A stretch of 11,233 nucleotides of DNA from Ichthyophonus hoferi (GCA_002751075.1 NAOQ01000924.1:10455-21687); one strand, 5' to 3'; shown: positions 1 through 9,476, counted from the stretch's first letter. Notes: generated by a model from the letters alone, not told the origin. Translations and numbers: made by a program.

Positions 1-519
1 GGGTAACAATATTATAATATATTTTTACGTATAAGTTCTTTATTTGTTTGGCTGGTTTGTCGATAATAAATCTATACTATATATTATTTTACATACGTAT
101 TTTATTCCCTATTAAAAAATAATACAAATTGTACCTCTATAAAGTATCAATGCTTGCTTTATATCAAATCAATCCTTAGTTGTATAAAATTACATACTAG
201 TATTGCTATTGGTTGATATTTATAGAATATTGGCATTTATTTTAAAATTGATTGAATTTAAGAATTAAGGAAGACAGAAAATTAGATTGCAGCTTTAGTG
301 GGAAAATACATCAAATCGATGTTGAGCATTAATTTTGTGGCTAGTAGGTAATTAATTAAAAAAGCAAATCATTATCTCCTAATGTAATGTTTTAAAAAAT
401 CAATCAATCAAACTATCCTTGTTTATAGTTGAAGGTTGAGCAATTTAAATTTTAAAATTTTAAAATTTTAAAATAATCTAATGTGGGATAACAAATGATG
501 GAAAACAGGAAAAAAATAC
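1..519. other. AT-rich stretch, probably intron and possible small 3' exon of the deacetylase gene
   Basis: No convincing continuation of the CE18 reading is visible. Near 446-473 there is a short repeat of the unit ATTTTAAA. Two weak exon candidates on the minus strand are 156-135 (22 nt, phase fits, 'QALILYR') and 340-282 (59 nt, ends in a stop, phase does not fit). Neither resembles the family's C-terminus well. Confidence 0.4.
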
Positions 520-725
520 CTGGTGGAACATAATTGGGTCCACATTATACTGCAGAAGATATGGCACGTGTGACTTAATTTCTCGGTCGATTATTCTATC
601 AAAGGTTAGCTTTTTCTTAAGGAATTCTTTACATGGTAGTCCGCTGGTGTATGGGCACAGATTGAAATCAACTGAGTGGTAATTAGTGGGTTTGGAGGAA
701 GGTAAATAATAAGTTACATTAGTAA
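520..725 (-). CDS. exon 15: DPIMFHQ motif of the CE18 deacetylase
   Basis: Sixty-eight codons, opening ITNVTYYLPSSKP and ending VPYLLQYNVDPIMFHQ before donor GTATTT. The last residues match the family's 'LLxLRHDPYMFHQ'. Here the Arg-His pair before Asp-Pro is Asn-Val. The family continues with 'ANL' and about 60 more residues. I cannot find that continuation with confidence between 1 and 519. Confidence 0.85.
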
Positions 726-3700
726 CTATTGGTGATGGCAATACAGAACAACATAGAAAAATACAGAGATATATATTTATATATATTACACTAAACAACT
801 AGTATTTACTAATCACATTAATTATATAATGTAATGAGTGGGCATAAATAGGTGTGATATAGACCCAATTATTTTGCATGCTGGCTTGGCTTAATCACAT
901 TGATAAGAGTATGGACCTATACATATACCTCTACATATACATATATATATATATATACAAATGTCAACTATTACTTACTATATGATTGCAGCACTTCCTT
1001 TGGAAGACTCATGTCATAATCAATAACAGAAGTTCTTCTATTGACAATCAAAAGACCTTCTAGCCCCCATCTCTTGAAATTGGTATATAGTCCGTGGTGA
1101 TTGTTCTTACTTAACAACTCATACCTGTTGATTGAGAGAAAGTTCATTAGAAGATGTTTTATCTACCAATGAGAGGCTTCATAAGAGGGGTTGGGGGAAT
1201 CATAGGTTTATGGCTGTGTTTTTATAATTATATTGTGTACTGTACATACACACTTACTATACTATACATACTGTTATACACATACATATTATCTTACCTA
1301 CTATTATCTCCAACCACAAAATATATATCATGCTTTTGAAAGGCATCCATAGCGTCTAGATTCCTTGGACGACCATATATCCTCTGTAGTGAATTTTGAT
1401 GCAGTGTTAAGATTTGGTTAAATGTCTCGCCTATTTTTTAAAAAACATTTGCTGAAAAAAAATTAACATAACTCATAAACCCCTCTCTGTGGTTAATCTC
1501 CAGTTTTTTTTTGTAATTTCAAAAGTACTAATTATTAACTATACAGCTGCACATCGCTATCTTAGAAATACAGTGAATTTTAATTTCAAGTTTAGAAATT
1601 AAAAATTAAAAATTAAATTAAAATTAAAATTTGTACCTTTGGGTATGTTTCTCCCTTAACTTTGGTATAGTTTAAGGGAACCAATCCCGATATTTCAGGG
1701 GTAACTAGGGATAGGATAGAGTGATGCTTGTCGTATCCCTCTGGGTCATTGTAGAACATGTTGCCGGACGGAATAGGTTCTAGAAGAATAGTTAGTGTGA
1801 GATGTATATATAAATATATATATACAGAGAGAGAGGAAGGCAGAGAAGATAGAGCAATGTACACCATATTTATAAATATATTATATATAACATATAACAT
1901 ATACTCTACAACATATACACTTACGATACGTCAATGAAGGAATTTCGTCTACAACTACTTTCCTCCCTGCCATAAAATCAAAATTAAGCCCGAACTCCTT
2001 GTTTAGACGGAAGGCAGTTTCTGGGCATTCATCTGGAGGTTGGGTGATTTATAGATCAGTAAAATAATCAACGGAATAGGATAGGAGAAAATAATGAAAC
2101 AATAAAGTATAATACAATGCAATACAACACACTAATCCTATATAACACTACTAAATCATCTACTTACTTTCTTTGCCTTGGCATTCATCCGCATTCTTCC
2201 AGTCCAAATGTTTGTGGGTCAATGTGTGTGATACCCAATGGAAGGAATTCCTATTCTCCTTCATACAATCTACCAATCCATCCTTTTTCGTATATGGAAA
2301 GGAGTAGTCTTGTCCCTGTAAAAAAATTCGATTGGTTATTATGTATCATTGGTGCTACTACAATAGGGTTTCATTAGACCATTATCATTCAATACGTTTA
2401 TTTATTGCACTATATCACATATTCCATACTATTCTATTATACTATATTATGTTGTTGTATAGTAAATAACTAATATGCATGACAGTATCTAATATTAAAT
2501 TATATACTTATATAATTGCATTTATTTTAATATTACTTTCTTTATTTTAAAGAATTTTAGATATATACTTAGGTATAATTGGCGTATTATCATATGCACT
2601 TACCACAATCCATCCAAGTCCATTATAAGCGAGCTCAAAAACAATGGAGGAGTTGAAAGCCAGTTGTTTTGTAATAGATTCTTGTAGTTGAAGGTTATAT
2701 TTACAATCGTACTCATCCATTCTGGATAAATAAATAAAAATAAAATGATTAGGGGCAAAGTACAATTAATAATAATAATATAAAAAATATCATTAACATT
2801 AACAATAATATTATTACCAATTTCTTAATAATAATGATAATAGGAGTAGTAATAGCAATAATAAAAATAATAGCAACAACAATAACAATCATAATGACAA
2901 CCACAACCACAATTACTCTCTAACTCTAACCTGAAATTATATCTCTTTTCTGTTTTATCTGGATTCTTTCCATTATATATATCGGAGGCTAAGAACAAAT
3001 CATCCACTTGTACGTTGAGATGAAGCCTTCGTTGACCAACCCACATGCCCCTAGTAACCCATGTGAACCACATAGTACCATATGCAAGGTTGCTTTCGGT
3101 GTATTCATGATACTGTTTTGTATAGTGTGTTGTGCAGCAATGGGGTGTATAGGGAATATAGCAAGTATAATGCGTTAGTGTGTATAGAGATAGTAGTTGA
3201 TAAACTATTACACTATTGTATGTTGTTAATTATATTATATTGTATTATATCATATTTATATTACATTACATTATTATCTATATTACATTGCGTTATAACA
3301 TTATATTATATTATATAAGATTTTTTATCAGCCTACTAAACCTTACCCTCTCATATGCTATATCATCTCTCTTTGAAACCTCGTCAAAGTCGATCTCCTT
3401 TTGTGTTGCGTCAAACAGGAAATACATTTGCTGATGGTAAACATTAATAATGAGTCAATGATGTTATAGTATAGTAAGTATATTAAGTATAGTAAGTATA
3501 GTATAGTATAATAAAATATAGTTTAATATAGCATAGTAAATATAGTGTAGTATAGTAATGTATGTGTAGTATAATATTGGATAGTATAGTATAGTATAGG
3601 ATAAGATAGTATGATGTAGTATATAGTATGATGTAGTATATAGTATGATATAATGTAGAGTGTAGGGAATTTATAGAAAGAAAGATCTGCACTACTAGAA

Positions 3701-6169
3701 ATAATACTGTAATATATACGGCAATAACAACAATAACAATGATAAACTGTTAGTGTATAGATATTATACAATATAAAAACATACCTCCACCCCATCAAGT
3801 GTGGAAATATATGCGGCAATCCTCTCTTTTTTGTTGGCTGTAAGAATATATAGTGATTAGAATTTTTAGTAAGACTTATTGATAGGCTGAGAAGTAATAA
3901 TATAATATATATATTGACCGTTCTAATATTAACTCAGTCATATAACTGGTTATTGAAGAATGATATTTAAGGAATACAATATAATATATTATATAGTATA
4001 GGATAGTATAATATAACATAGTATAAAATGATGTAATATAATGCATTGCAGCAAAACATAATAAAACACCTCTAATTAAATAAAACAGCACAGTGAGATA
4101 ATAATTATTAGTGTACGAATGCCTACCAAACGGACTTACATAGGTAAACAACCAGAGTAAAGCATATATATACATATAAACCTATATATACATATATATT
4201 ACATATATATACTTACGATTGGGTTTGTATCCATATCGGAGTAGAGGAAAGTTGTTTTCAGTATCCTTAATTGTTCCTTGACGAGGATTTAAGGGTGCTG
4301 GAGCCTATAAAGATAGGAGAGGGACATTTTGTATTATGTGACTATACTGGGTAATAGCATGACTATAGTAGGTAATAAGATATTACTATATTAGGTAACA
4401 ACATTACTATACTAGGTGATAATATATATATATATATCATTAGAAGTTCATATTATGTATATGATTTGAACTACGTATATACTATAATATATCCCTAGAA
4501 GTGGTTGCAAACTTATATAAAAACCTAATGACAATATTAGCAAGCACCTATCGCTTTCTACTATCTATATATAGAAGAAGTAGGTAGATAGGTAGGAGCA
4601 AAAGTAATATACTGGTCTATCCTACCAGATATCCTGCTGTGCTGTTAACAACATCTGCCACTTTGTAGGCGTATTCGGAGTTATCAAACACAGTGTATTT
4701 ATAGTTTTCTGCAGAAGTATGTGGTATATATATATTAATATATATATATTATGTATTGATTGTTGATATTGATATGATTTTTTACTTCGATTAAACGTAA
4801 ATAATATATATAAAGTATATTGATAATAGTTATAAAGATATGACGTAGTAAATCAAGTAGACGTTTAATTTATTAATAAAGACAACAACATTAAGAAATA
4901 TATATATATATATTTAAATGCAATATAACTTTAAACATGTGCATAAACATAAACGCAATACTTACTTCTTTTTTTTGGGATAGAAATGCCTTTCATATAC
5001 TGGTCCGATGGATTAAGATGGACTACTCTTATGTCATATTGCTTGGCATATTTTCGTATATTTTGCATATCATAGTCACTCATTGTTTTATCGCTGTATT
5101 TACGTGTGTACGTCAACTTCAAGATCGTATTGTCATATTGTAATGGGTATATCATATATTTATCTGGTTTGGAAAATAAAATAAAAATAATCATAATAAT
5201 CATAATAACAATAAATAATAATAATAATAAATGTACATCATCTTGTGCATGAAATTTCCAATAAAGCGGGTTCATCAACATACACATACTTATACAAATA
5301 ATATACAAATAAAATAGCCCTATATATAGTAGTTAAGTATTTTATATTTTATGCTTATAACACAGTAATTATACTTAACTATTTCCTCTAACAATAAAAT
5401 ATTTTCAACATCACACTACAAATAACTTATTCGGAGCAATTTTGTTTTGAACAACTCACTTTGCGATAACGATAGCACTGAATGTGGGGTTTTCCAATTT
5501 CGGAAGTTTACTTGCCTCGGCCTTGGACCATAATGTATTGAATCCCTCCTATATATGTATATATGCATAGATGGATGGATAAGTTTAGATCAATCGAAGT
5601 GTATTACGGTGGTTAGTTAGTATTGGGTTTGTATGCAATGTAGTTGATCGGGCTATAGTATATGAATTTAGTATTATTATATATACTTAATATTAACCTA
5701 TATAATTATATTTGTCCGTCCGATCAAAAGTATATAATATAGCACAATTGTGTACATATTTATTTGCCCATATATATGTATTGATAGGTATAATTCAAGA
5801 TTAACTATTAGTGCCAAATGTAAAACACAATGTCCATGAACATTAGTTGACTAAATTATAAATCTGGTGGGAACCAAATATTTATATATATATATGCATA
5901 AATTTATCAAATACGCATAAAACCACATGGATAATAATGTAAGTATATATATATATATCTATAGATAGAGAGAAAAAAATATGTATGCATATATTATATT
6001 ATTAATATAACCTACTACTTACCAGAACTAAACGTGGTATAGTAAGATCATTGTGATCCTTATAAACTACTAGCACGTTGAGATCAATGGAGTAGTCCCC
6101 TGGCGCCCAGCCAAAGCATAAGGTAGGTAGGACGGTCAAAGATGCCACAATCAACCGGGTAAACCCCAT
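520..6169 (-). CDS. agd3-like: Agd3-like secreted polysaccharide deacetylase (CE18), 15 exons, 3' end missing
   Basis: Exons read on the minus strand: 6169-6023, 5548-5460, 5163-4966, 4708-4626, 4304-4217, 3837-3785, 3430-3347, 3112-2931, 2721-2604, 2315-2168, 2032-1925, 1779-1637, 1383-1298, 1124-979, 725-520. They sum to 1879 nt, about 626 codons, with roughly 3.8 kb of introns. All introns are GT-AG, seven with GTAAGT. Phases agree at every junction except exon 2 to 3. In family order the protein shows a signal peptide, VQVDD, ELAYNG, SHTLTH, VTPEISGL, VVGDNSR and DPIMFHQ. By family knowledge, Agd3 removes acetyl groups from N-acetylgalactosamine in secreted or cell-wall galactosaminogalactan, with a metal held by Asp and two His of a NodB-like fold. 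Substrate here is inferred, not shown. Possible N-glycosylation sites are NST, NSS, NYT and NVT. The reading is not closed at the left: about 60 C-terminal residues of the family are not seen. A 59-nt open stretch at 340-282 ending in a stop is a weak candidate last exon, but its phase does not fit. Confidence 0.85.
979..1124 (-). CDS. exon 14 of the CE18 deacetylase
   Basis: Forty-eight codons. It contains GLYTNFKRWGLEGLLIVNRR followed by TSVIDYDMSLP. Family members have a short stretch ending in 'G-x-x-G-(I/L)-x-x-V-x-R-x-(A/T)-(T/S)-x-I-(Y/D)-Y', and this is close. It enters in phase 2 and leaves in phase 1 at GTAAGT. Confidence 0.8.
1298..1383 (-). CDS. exon 13: VVGDNSR motif of the CE18 deacetylase
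   Basis: Acceptor CTACAG gives a phase-0 join. The segment ends AFQKHDIYFVVGDNS, and the split Arg codon is finished by exon 14. This matches the very conserved 'GI-x-x-VVGDNTR' of Agd3 proteins, with Ser for Thr. The upstream acceptor at about 1430 would break the frame, so the exon was started at 1383. Confidence 0.85.
1637..1779 (-). CDS. exon 12: VTPEISGL motif of the CE18 deacetylase
   Basis: Carries HSILSLVTPEISGL, matching the family's '(L)VTPxISGL'. After it come about 18 residues (VPLNYTKVKGETYPK) that I do not remember from the family. Weak alternative phase-0 donors (GTTCCC after ISGL, GTTAAG after YTK) would remove some or all of them. The chosen donor, AAAG then GTACAA, is also not strong, so the 3' end of this exon is less certain than its start. 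Confidence 0.8.
1925..2032 (-). CDS. exon 11 of the CE18 deacetylase
   Basis: It joins exon 10 with a split Asn codon and reads ECPETAFRLNKEFGLNFDFM onward to PSLTY. The 'E-x-x-x-A-F-x-L-N' helix follows the SHTLTH motif in this family. Acceptor CTCCAG and donor GTAAGT are both clear, and both flanking phases agree. Confidence 0.8.
2168..2315 (-). CDS. exon 10: metal-binding motif SHTLTH of the CE18 deacetylase
   Basis: Forty-nine codons. FHWVSHTLTHKHLDW is the second NodB-like motif. In the family the His residues of SHT(F/W/L)TH bind the catalytic metal, and both are present. Together with the double Asp of exon 8 this argues that the active site is intact. The exon starts after a T-rich acceptor (TTTTTTTACAG) and ends in phase 1 at GTAAGT. 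Confidence 0.9.
2604..2721 (-). CDS. exon 9: ELAYNG segment of the CE18 deacetylase
   Basis: Starts MDEYDCKYNLQLQES and ends SSIVFELAYNGLGWIV, with donor GTAAGT. Family members have a short helix beginning with Asp-Met, a Trp or Leu-Asn segment, and then 'ELAYNGNG' or 'EIGHNGNG'. This order is kept. Acceptor CCAG completes the split Arg codon left by exon 8. Confidence 0.85.
2931..3112 (-). CDS. exon 8: first catalytic motif (VQVDD) of the CE18 deacetylase
   Basis: Sixty full codons. The key stretch is GMWVGQRRLHLNVQVDDLFL followed by ASDIY. In Agd3 proteins the equivalent is an RR-x-L/Y stretch leading to TQVDD or TQIDD, which holds the general base and a metal ligand. Both Asp are present here. 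A Thr or Val before Gln-Val is the only visible departure. The exon enters in phase 0 from exon 7 (3430-3347) and leaves in phase 2. Confidence 0.88.
3466..3660. repeat. degenerate TATAG-type tandem repeat inside an intron
   Basis: About 195 bases made of short units such as TATAG, TAAG and TATGATG, lying in the intron between exons 6 and 7 of the deacetylase gene. Related sequence recurs at about 3980-4030 in the next intron upstream and at about 3216-3320 in the one downstream. It opens long false reading frames rich in Tyr, Leu and Ile. Confidence 0.7.
4341..4424. repeat. four-copy minisatellite, unit about 21-23 bp, inside an intron
   Basis: Copies start at 4341, 4362, 4385 and 4406. Each opens ACTATA(C/G/T)T or close to it, followed by (A/G)GGT(A/G)A and a short AT tail. 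Copies differ by a few substitutions and one 2-bp length change. It sits between exons 4 and 5 of the deacetylase gene. Confidence 0.7.
4966..5163 (-). CDS. exon 3 of the CE18 deacetylase
   Basis: It runs from acceptor CCAG to donor GTAAGT. It carries ILKLTYT, a strand like the one that opens the Agd3 N-terminal domain, and then AKQYDIRVVHLNPSD, which resembles the family's 'ILVIAR ... YGIPY' stretch. It ends in IPKKR in phase 1 and joins exon 4 (4708-4626, KNYKYTVFDNSEYAYK) cleanly. The open frame continues upstream as a Leu/Ile-rich run, but that run is encoded by ATT/ATG microsatellite and is more likely intron. Confidence 0.7.
5184..5232. repeat. ATAATA-rich microsatellite in an intron
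   Basis: Imperfect AAT/ATAATC triplet run directly upstream (in gene sense) of exon 3. It translates as an apparent Leu/Ile/Met membrane segment if read through, which is the main trap in placing exon 3. Confidence 0.6.
5460..5548 (-). CDS. exon 2 of the CE18 deacetylase
   Basis: The acceptor ATATAG joins exon 1 in phase 0 and opens with EGFNTLWSKAEASK. The segment ends IVIAK, with donor GTGAGT in phase 2. The next clear exon (5163-4966) starts in phase 1. Either a small exon of length 2 modulo 3 lies between 5458 and 5165, or one boundary is wrong. The N-terminal part of this family is poorly conserved, so homology does not settle it. Confidence 0.55.
6023..6169 (-). CDS. exon 1: start codon and signal peptide of the CE18 deacetylase
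   Basis: Forty-nine codons, beginning MGFTRLIVAS. An Arg is followed by a hydrophobic run (LIVASLTVLPTLCF), and a cleavage site is likely after CFG, just before WAPGD. This fits a secreted protein. This is the only ATG that gives a signal peptide directly ahead of the first good donor (CTG then GTAAGT). The exon ends in phase 0. The sequence after the signal (SIDLNVLVVYKD) looks like an ordinary folded-domain strand. Confidence 0.75.
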
Positions 6170-7200
6170 TATAATAAAGCGTTGAAGAGAGAAATATATG
6201 TAATGGTATTACAAAAACTGAATCCCCGTGAAAAGGTTAGTAGTTAATAAAGGAATAATAAGTGTGAATATGATAGAGTTGTGTGTTTTATTACACATTA
6301 TCGTGAGAGGTATTCGGATATAATTGCGGAGTAGAGTTATGAATACATCATTAAAAATTTATCCTCAAATTTCTGTTTGCAATAATCGGGCGCTACCCCT
6401 CTTGTTTGCTAATCGATGTTTAGTAATTCATTGTACCACGCTACCTCTGTAAACATGATAATATACGACAGAATATATATATATATATATATATTAGTGT
6501 CGAGAATTACAATTACTACACAGGCTGAAATTGACAGAAACAACCAGAGATTTATCTTCCTGGCGCCCAAATAACACTATTACCTTGCTATATTTATGTA
6601 CAGTCCCACTATTTACTATATAATATATCTATATTAATAATTGAAGAAAAAAAAAACGAGGTTTGCAGCAATTTTTGTGTCGAATAGTTAACCAAAGTAT
6701 TTTTTTAATCAGTGTGATAGTGTCTTGTTATACAACTGGCGTATGTTATCTTACTTAAAACGGATTATCCGAATCGATTTCTTAGTATAAATATATCCCT
6801 TAATATGTATGATCTCCACTATCAATTATGTACTAATATGTAACTATGTAAGAGTCTAATAATCCGTTGAATTAATATATAAATGGTCTAAACGTAGGCA
6901 TAGAAAGCGATATAAAAAGTATATGTATAATCAAAATGGTGTAGTGTTTACTTTATTGTTCTAAGATATTTGCTTATATAGTCTTAACGAAAAGCGATCC
7001 TCTTGGCTGACACATCTATGTTGTAAAAGCCAATCGAACGCACGAATTGCACATTGATACAACCAATCGTAATCCTAATTCGGTTTACTTTTGACCAATC
7101 ATCACCCGCATTGTTTACCAGATTGTAAATTTTTATGGTTTGTAACCAATTGTATGCGAATATTTGATTTTTTATTTTTTTGTGTGCAATATTATTGGAT
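6170..7200. other. intergenic region upstream of the deacetylase gene; no gene seen
   Basis: This lies 5' of the minus-strand start codon, so it should hold the promoter, but I see no clear TATA box or operator that I would name. It contains a TA microsatellite at about 6475-6495. No reading frame of coding character was found on either strand. Confidence 0.5.
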
Positions 7201-8555
7201 AATTAACTGCTGCAATTTTGTGTCGCCAGCATGCAATAAAAATTGTCATAGAATGCCAATAGAATAATGCAAAGCAGTGTGATATGTGATATATCTGACG
7301 ATATTATAATAATCACCTGGAGAAAAGTGGGTGCACAAACAGTCAATACGCGCTTATGTTCAACATACCTTGAATTCCCCACAAAAATGGATGCAGACTT
7401 AGACTATCAAAACCTTTATGTTTTTGCAAACAAAATGTTCGAGCATCTGAGAATGTTATGATTACGGTGATAGCATTATATACGTTAAGATACGAATATG
7501 TAATTCAAATGATCGCTACTCCACCCATGATCGACAAAAGGTGGTGATATCTGACCAATGAATGGGTTCGAATTTATCAACACTCCAATTATTATTTTAA
7601 AAATATAGTACTGTCTGAAAACATCCTTAACTTCGTCCCAAGTCTAGCTCCATCCACTGATTTTCATCTGTAAGAATGATTTTATGATTGGTCATACACA
7701 AGCAAAGACGGGATGGATATGTTTACCTTGCCAGATTGGTCATATCATATCATATATACTTTAACTTACATAACATACTGGCTATTGTCAACATATACAT
7801 AACATATCAATCAAATCTTACGCACAACAATCGGTAACTAATCGAATGCCAGTAGATGACTAGATGACTACAAGAAAACATGATCATAAAATACAAACCT
7901 GGTATTTTCTAACCATCAGAGTGTATATGATATTGTTAACAAATAATAAGAAGTGTACAGCTTTGTTTTCCGACGAATGTGCTCGCGGGAAAAGCCTTTA
8001 TTAAAGCCAATGTATAATTCGAAAATGCCGTAATCTGTCTCTATTCCCTTTTTATTTTCTTCTTATCTACCAACGTCTTCTACGCCTGATTGAGAAGCTG
8101 ATGTAAGTGAAATATCGGTCTAACTAAACTAACTAAGTGGTGTCAACCCTAATCTCAGTCTGCTTTAATGATCAATGTCAATCGATAATGAGGTCTTGAC
8201 TACATTAGTGAATCCGTGCTTCAAAATAAAATTGGTGCTGCACTTGTGTAAATTTCCTAGAATATCGAATAGTTGTTTACTAAGGATATTATTGGACATA
8301 GTTTGGCACTCAGGCCAGAAGTCGAAAGAGTTAGATGCATTCAGCAATGCTTTCTTTAAAATAAACGCTAACGATTATTGGTCGCCTTGAATGTGGAGGT
8401 ATACTTTATATAGTCAGATTAGAAATACATTACATTTCATCCATCAGCCAACACGCACGTGGTCTAAACATAGGATATTCCGGCCTGGGAAAAAGCGTCT
8501 GATCTATATTTTACCAATATGTGTTATGGTGTGTTTTTGTAAAGGTATTTTCACA
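7201..8555. other. low-complexity to unique region without a supportable gene
   Basis: Short open stretches occur (plus 7267-7461; minus 8347-8165; plus 8391-8747), but none matches a family I know, and none has clear splice or start context. AT content dips near 7980-8000. The motif GATTGGTCAT occurs at about 7685 and 7734 and its complement TGACCAAT near 7553, which could be CCAAT-type boxes or chance. Confidence 0.45.
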
Positions 8556-8815
8556 CGCGTAATTAAAATAACGATCGTAATTAAAATTGTGTGGTATTTA
8601 TTTTCATTTGAGCGATTGCGTCAGTTTTCTAATCGCAAATCTTGTTTAGAACCTTTATCCTTCTCAAAACATCCACTTATCGGGAGTGTCAATTTTGGCT
8701 ACTCGTCAGTATACATAGGACCGGTTGTAAAGATCCTTATTGACTAGTACACGCAAACACAAACATGAAGACCACTGAGGCCCACTATAGATATCAATGT
8801 TACTGATTTACTGAT
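8556..8815 (+). repeat. unnamed interspersed repeat, copy 1
   Basis: It opens CGCGTAATTAAAATAACG and contains a short internal direct repeat of CGTAATTAAAAT. A later block is TAAAGATCCTTATTGACTAG (about 8728-8747), then CTGAGGCCCACTA (8775-8787) and an ATGTT...GATTTA tail. The first 194 bases align along their length with 9285-9476. The later part aligns with about 8891-8975. No coding potential, and the strand label is arbitrary. The class of element is unknown. Confidence 0.65.
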
Positions 8816-8835
8816 TGCTGATCCAACGCTATTAT

Positions 8836-8975
8836 GTCTTTATTTTATTGGCTCTGTGGCTGTCTTCTCATTTTTGCTCACCAATAAACATTGAACCAAT
8901 CATAAAGATCTTTATTGACTGGAAGATCCCTGAGGCCCACTAAGTTTACTTAATTTTATGTTGCAGATTTAATAC
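8836..8975 (+). repeat. unnamed interspersed repeat, copy 2 (internally shortened)
   Basis: The right part (8891-8975) shares AAAGATCTTTATTGACT, CTGAGGCCCACTA (8930-8942) and an ATGTTGCAGATTTA tail with copy 1. The left part (about 8836-8865, TTTATTTTATTGG...GTCTTCT) weakly resembles an internal block of copy 1. The copy appears to lack the CGCGTAATTAAAAT front. It follows copy 1 directly, in the same orientation. Confidence 0.5.
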
Positions 8976-9284
8976 TGTATCTATGTATCAGACGCAAACA
9001 GAAAATTGCTAATCAAAACTGGATACCACCTATAATAAATATAAAATATCATTCTACAATATTAATTATTATTTTTAAAAGATATAAAAATATATTAAAA
9101 TTGAAAGTAAAGGCAAAGGACATGGTAGCTATATTCTTTTAAAATTTATAAGAAAAATAAACGAACACTTATCTTCTAGTTCTCGTTACGTTACCAATTA
9201 GTGCTGGAAAAATCGCATCACCTAATTAAGAACGTTATTCAATCAACTAATACTGAACCCATCATCATCCGGACGCATTTCCCC

Positions 9285-9476
9285 CGCGTAATTAAAATAA
9301 CGACTGTAATTAAAATTCTGTGGTATTTTTTTTAACGAACGCATCAGTTTTCTGAATTCTAAACGTATATTGTGTTTAGAACTGTGTTTATTCTAGTTCT
9401 CCGTTTCATCTCTCGAGATTTATCGGGAGCTGTCCTTGTTAAATGGGACCAATCGTAAGATTCTTATTGACTAGTA
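9285..9476 (+). repeat. unnamed interspersed repeat, copy 3
   Basis: Same order of blocks as copy 1: CGCGTAATTAAAATAACG, GTAATTAAAATT, TGTGGTATTT, GCATCAGTTTTCT, TGTTTAGAAC, TTATCGGGAG and TTCTTATTGACTAGTA. Between blocks it differs by many substitutions and small gaps, so the copies are old or fast evolving. The starts of copies 1 and 3 are about 729 bases apart. Confidence 0.65.

Noticed and set aside
3082-4175. Several Tyr/Ile/Leu-rich open stretches on both strands
   Set aside because: They are translations of intronic TATAG and ATT repeats. Only the short exons 6, 7 and 8 in this span fit the gene.
4937-5143. Plus-strand open stretch opposite exon 3
   Set aside because: It is the shadow of exon 3 of the deacetylase gene, which has family motifs and splice sites on the minus strand.
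6360-6460. Possible tRNA-like segment with GGTAGCGTGGTA on the minus strand
   Set aside because: No acceptor stem pairing and no acceptable B box at a proper distance. Two similar CGCTACC pieces nearby make the likeness look accidental.
6558-6575. TGGCGCCCAA, which resembles a retroelement primer-binding site
   Set aside because: No long terminal repeat or other element part was seen beside it. The same TGGCGCCCA string occurs by chance in exon 1 of the deacetylase gene.
7267-7461. Plus-strand open stretch of 64 codons beginning MQSSVICDISDD
   Set aside because: It has a fairly mixed amino-acid composition, but no family match, no neighbouring exon with a fitting splice site and no support on either side. 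Frames of this size are common by chance.
8165-8747. Overlapping open stretches on both strands (minus 8347-8165, plus 8175-8390 and 8391-8747)
   Set aside because: The minus frame (FDFWPECQTMSNN...) looks somewhat protein-like, but I recognise no domain. The plus frames overlap it and run into repeat copy 1. Not enough to call a gene.
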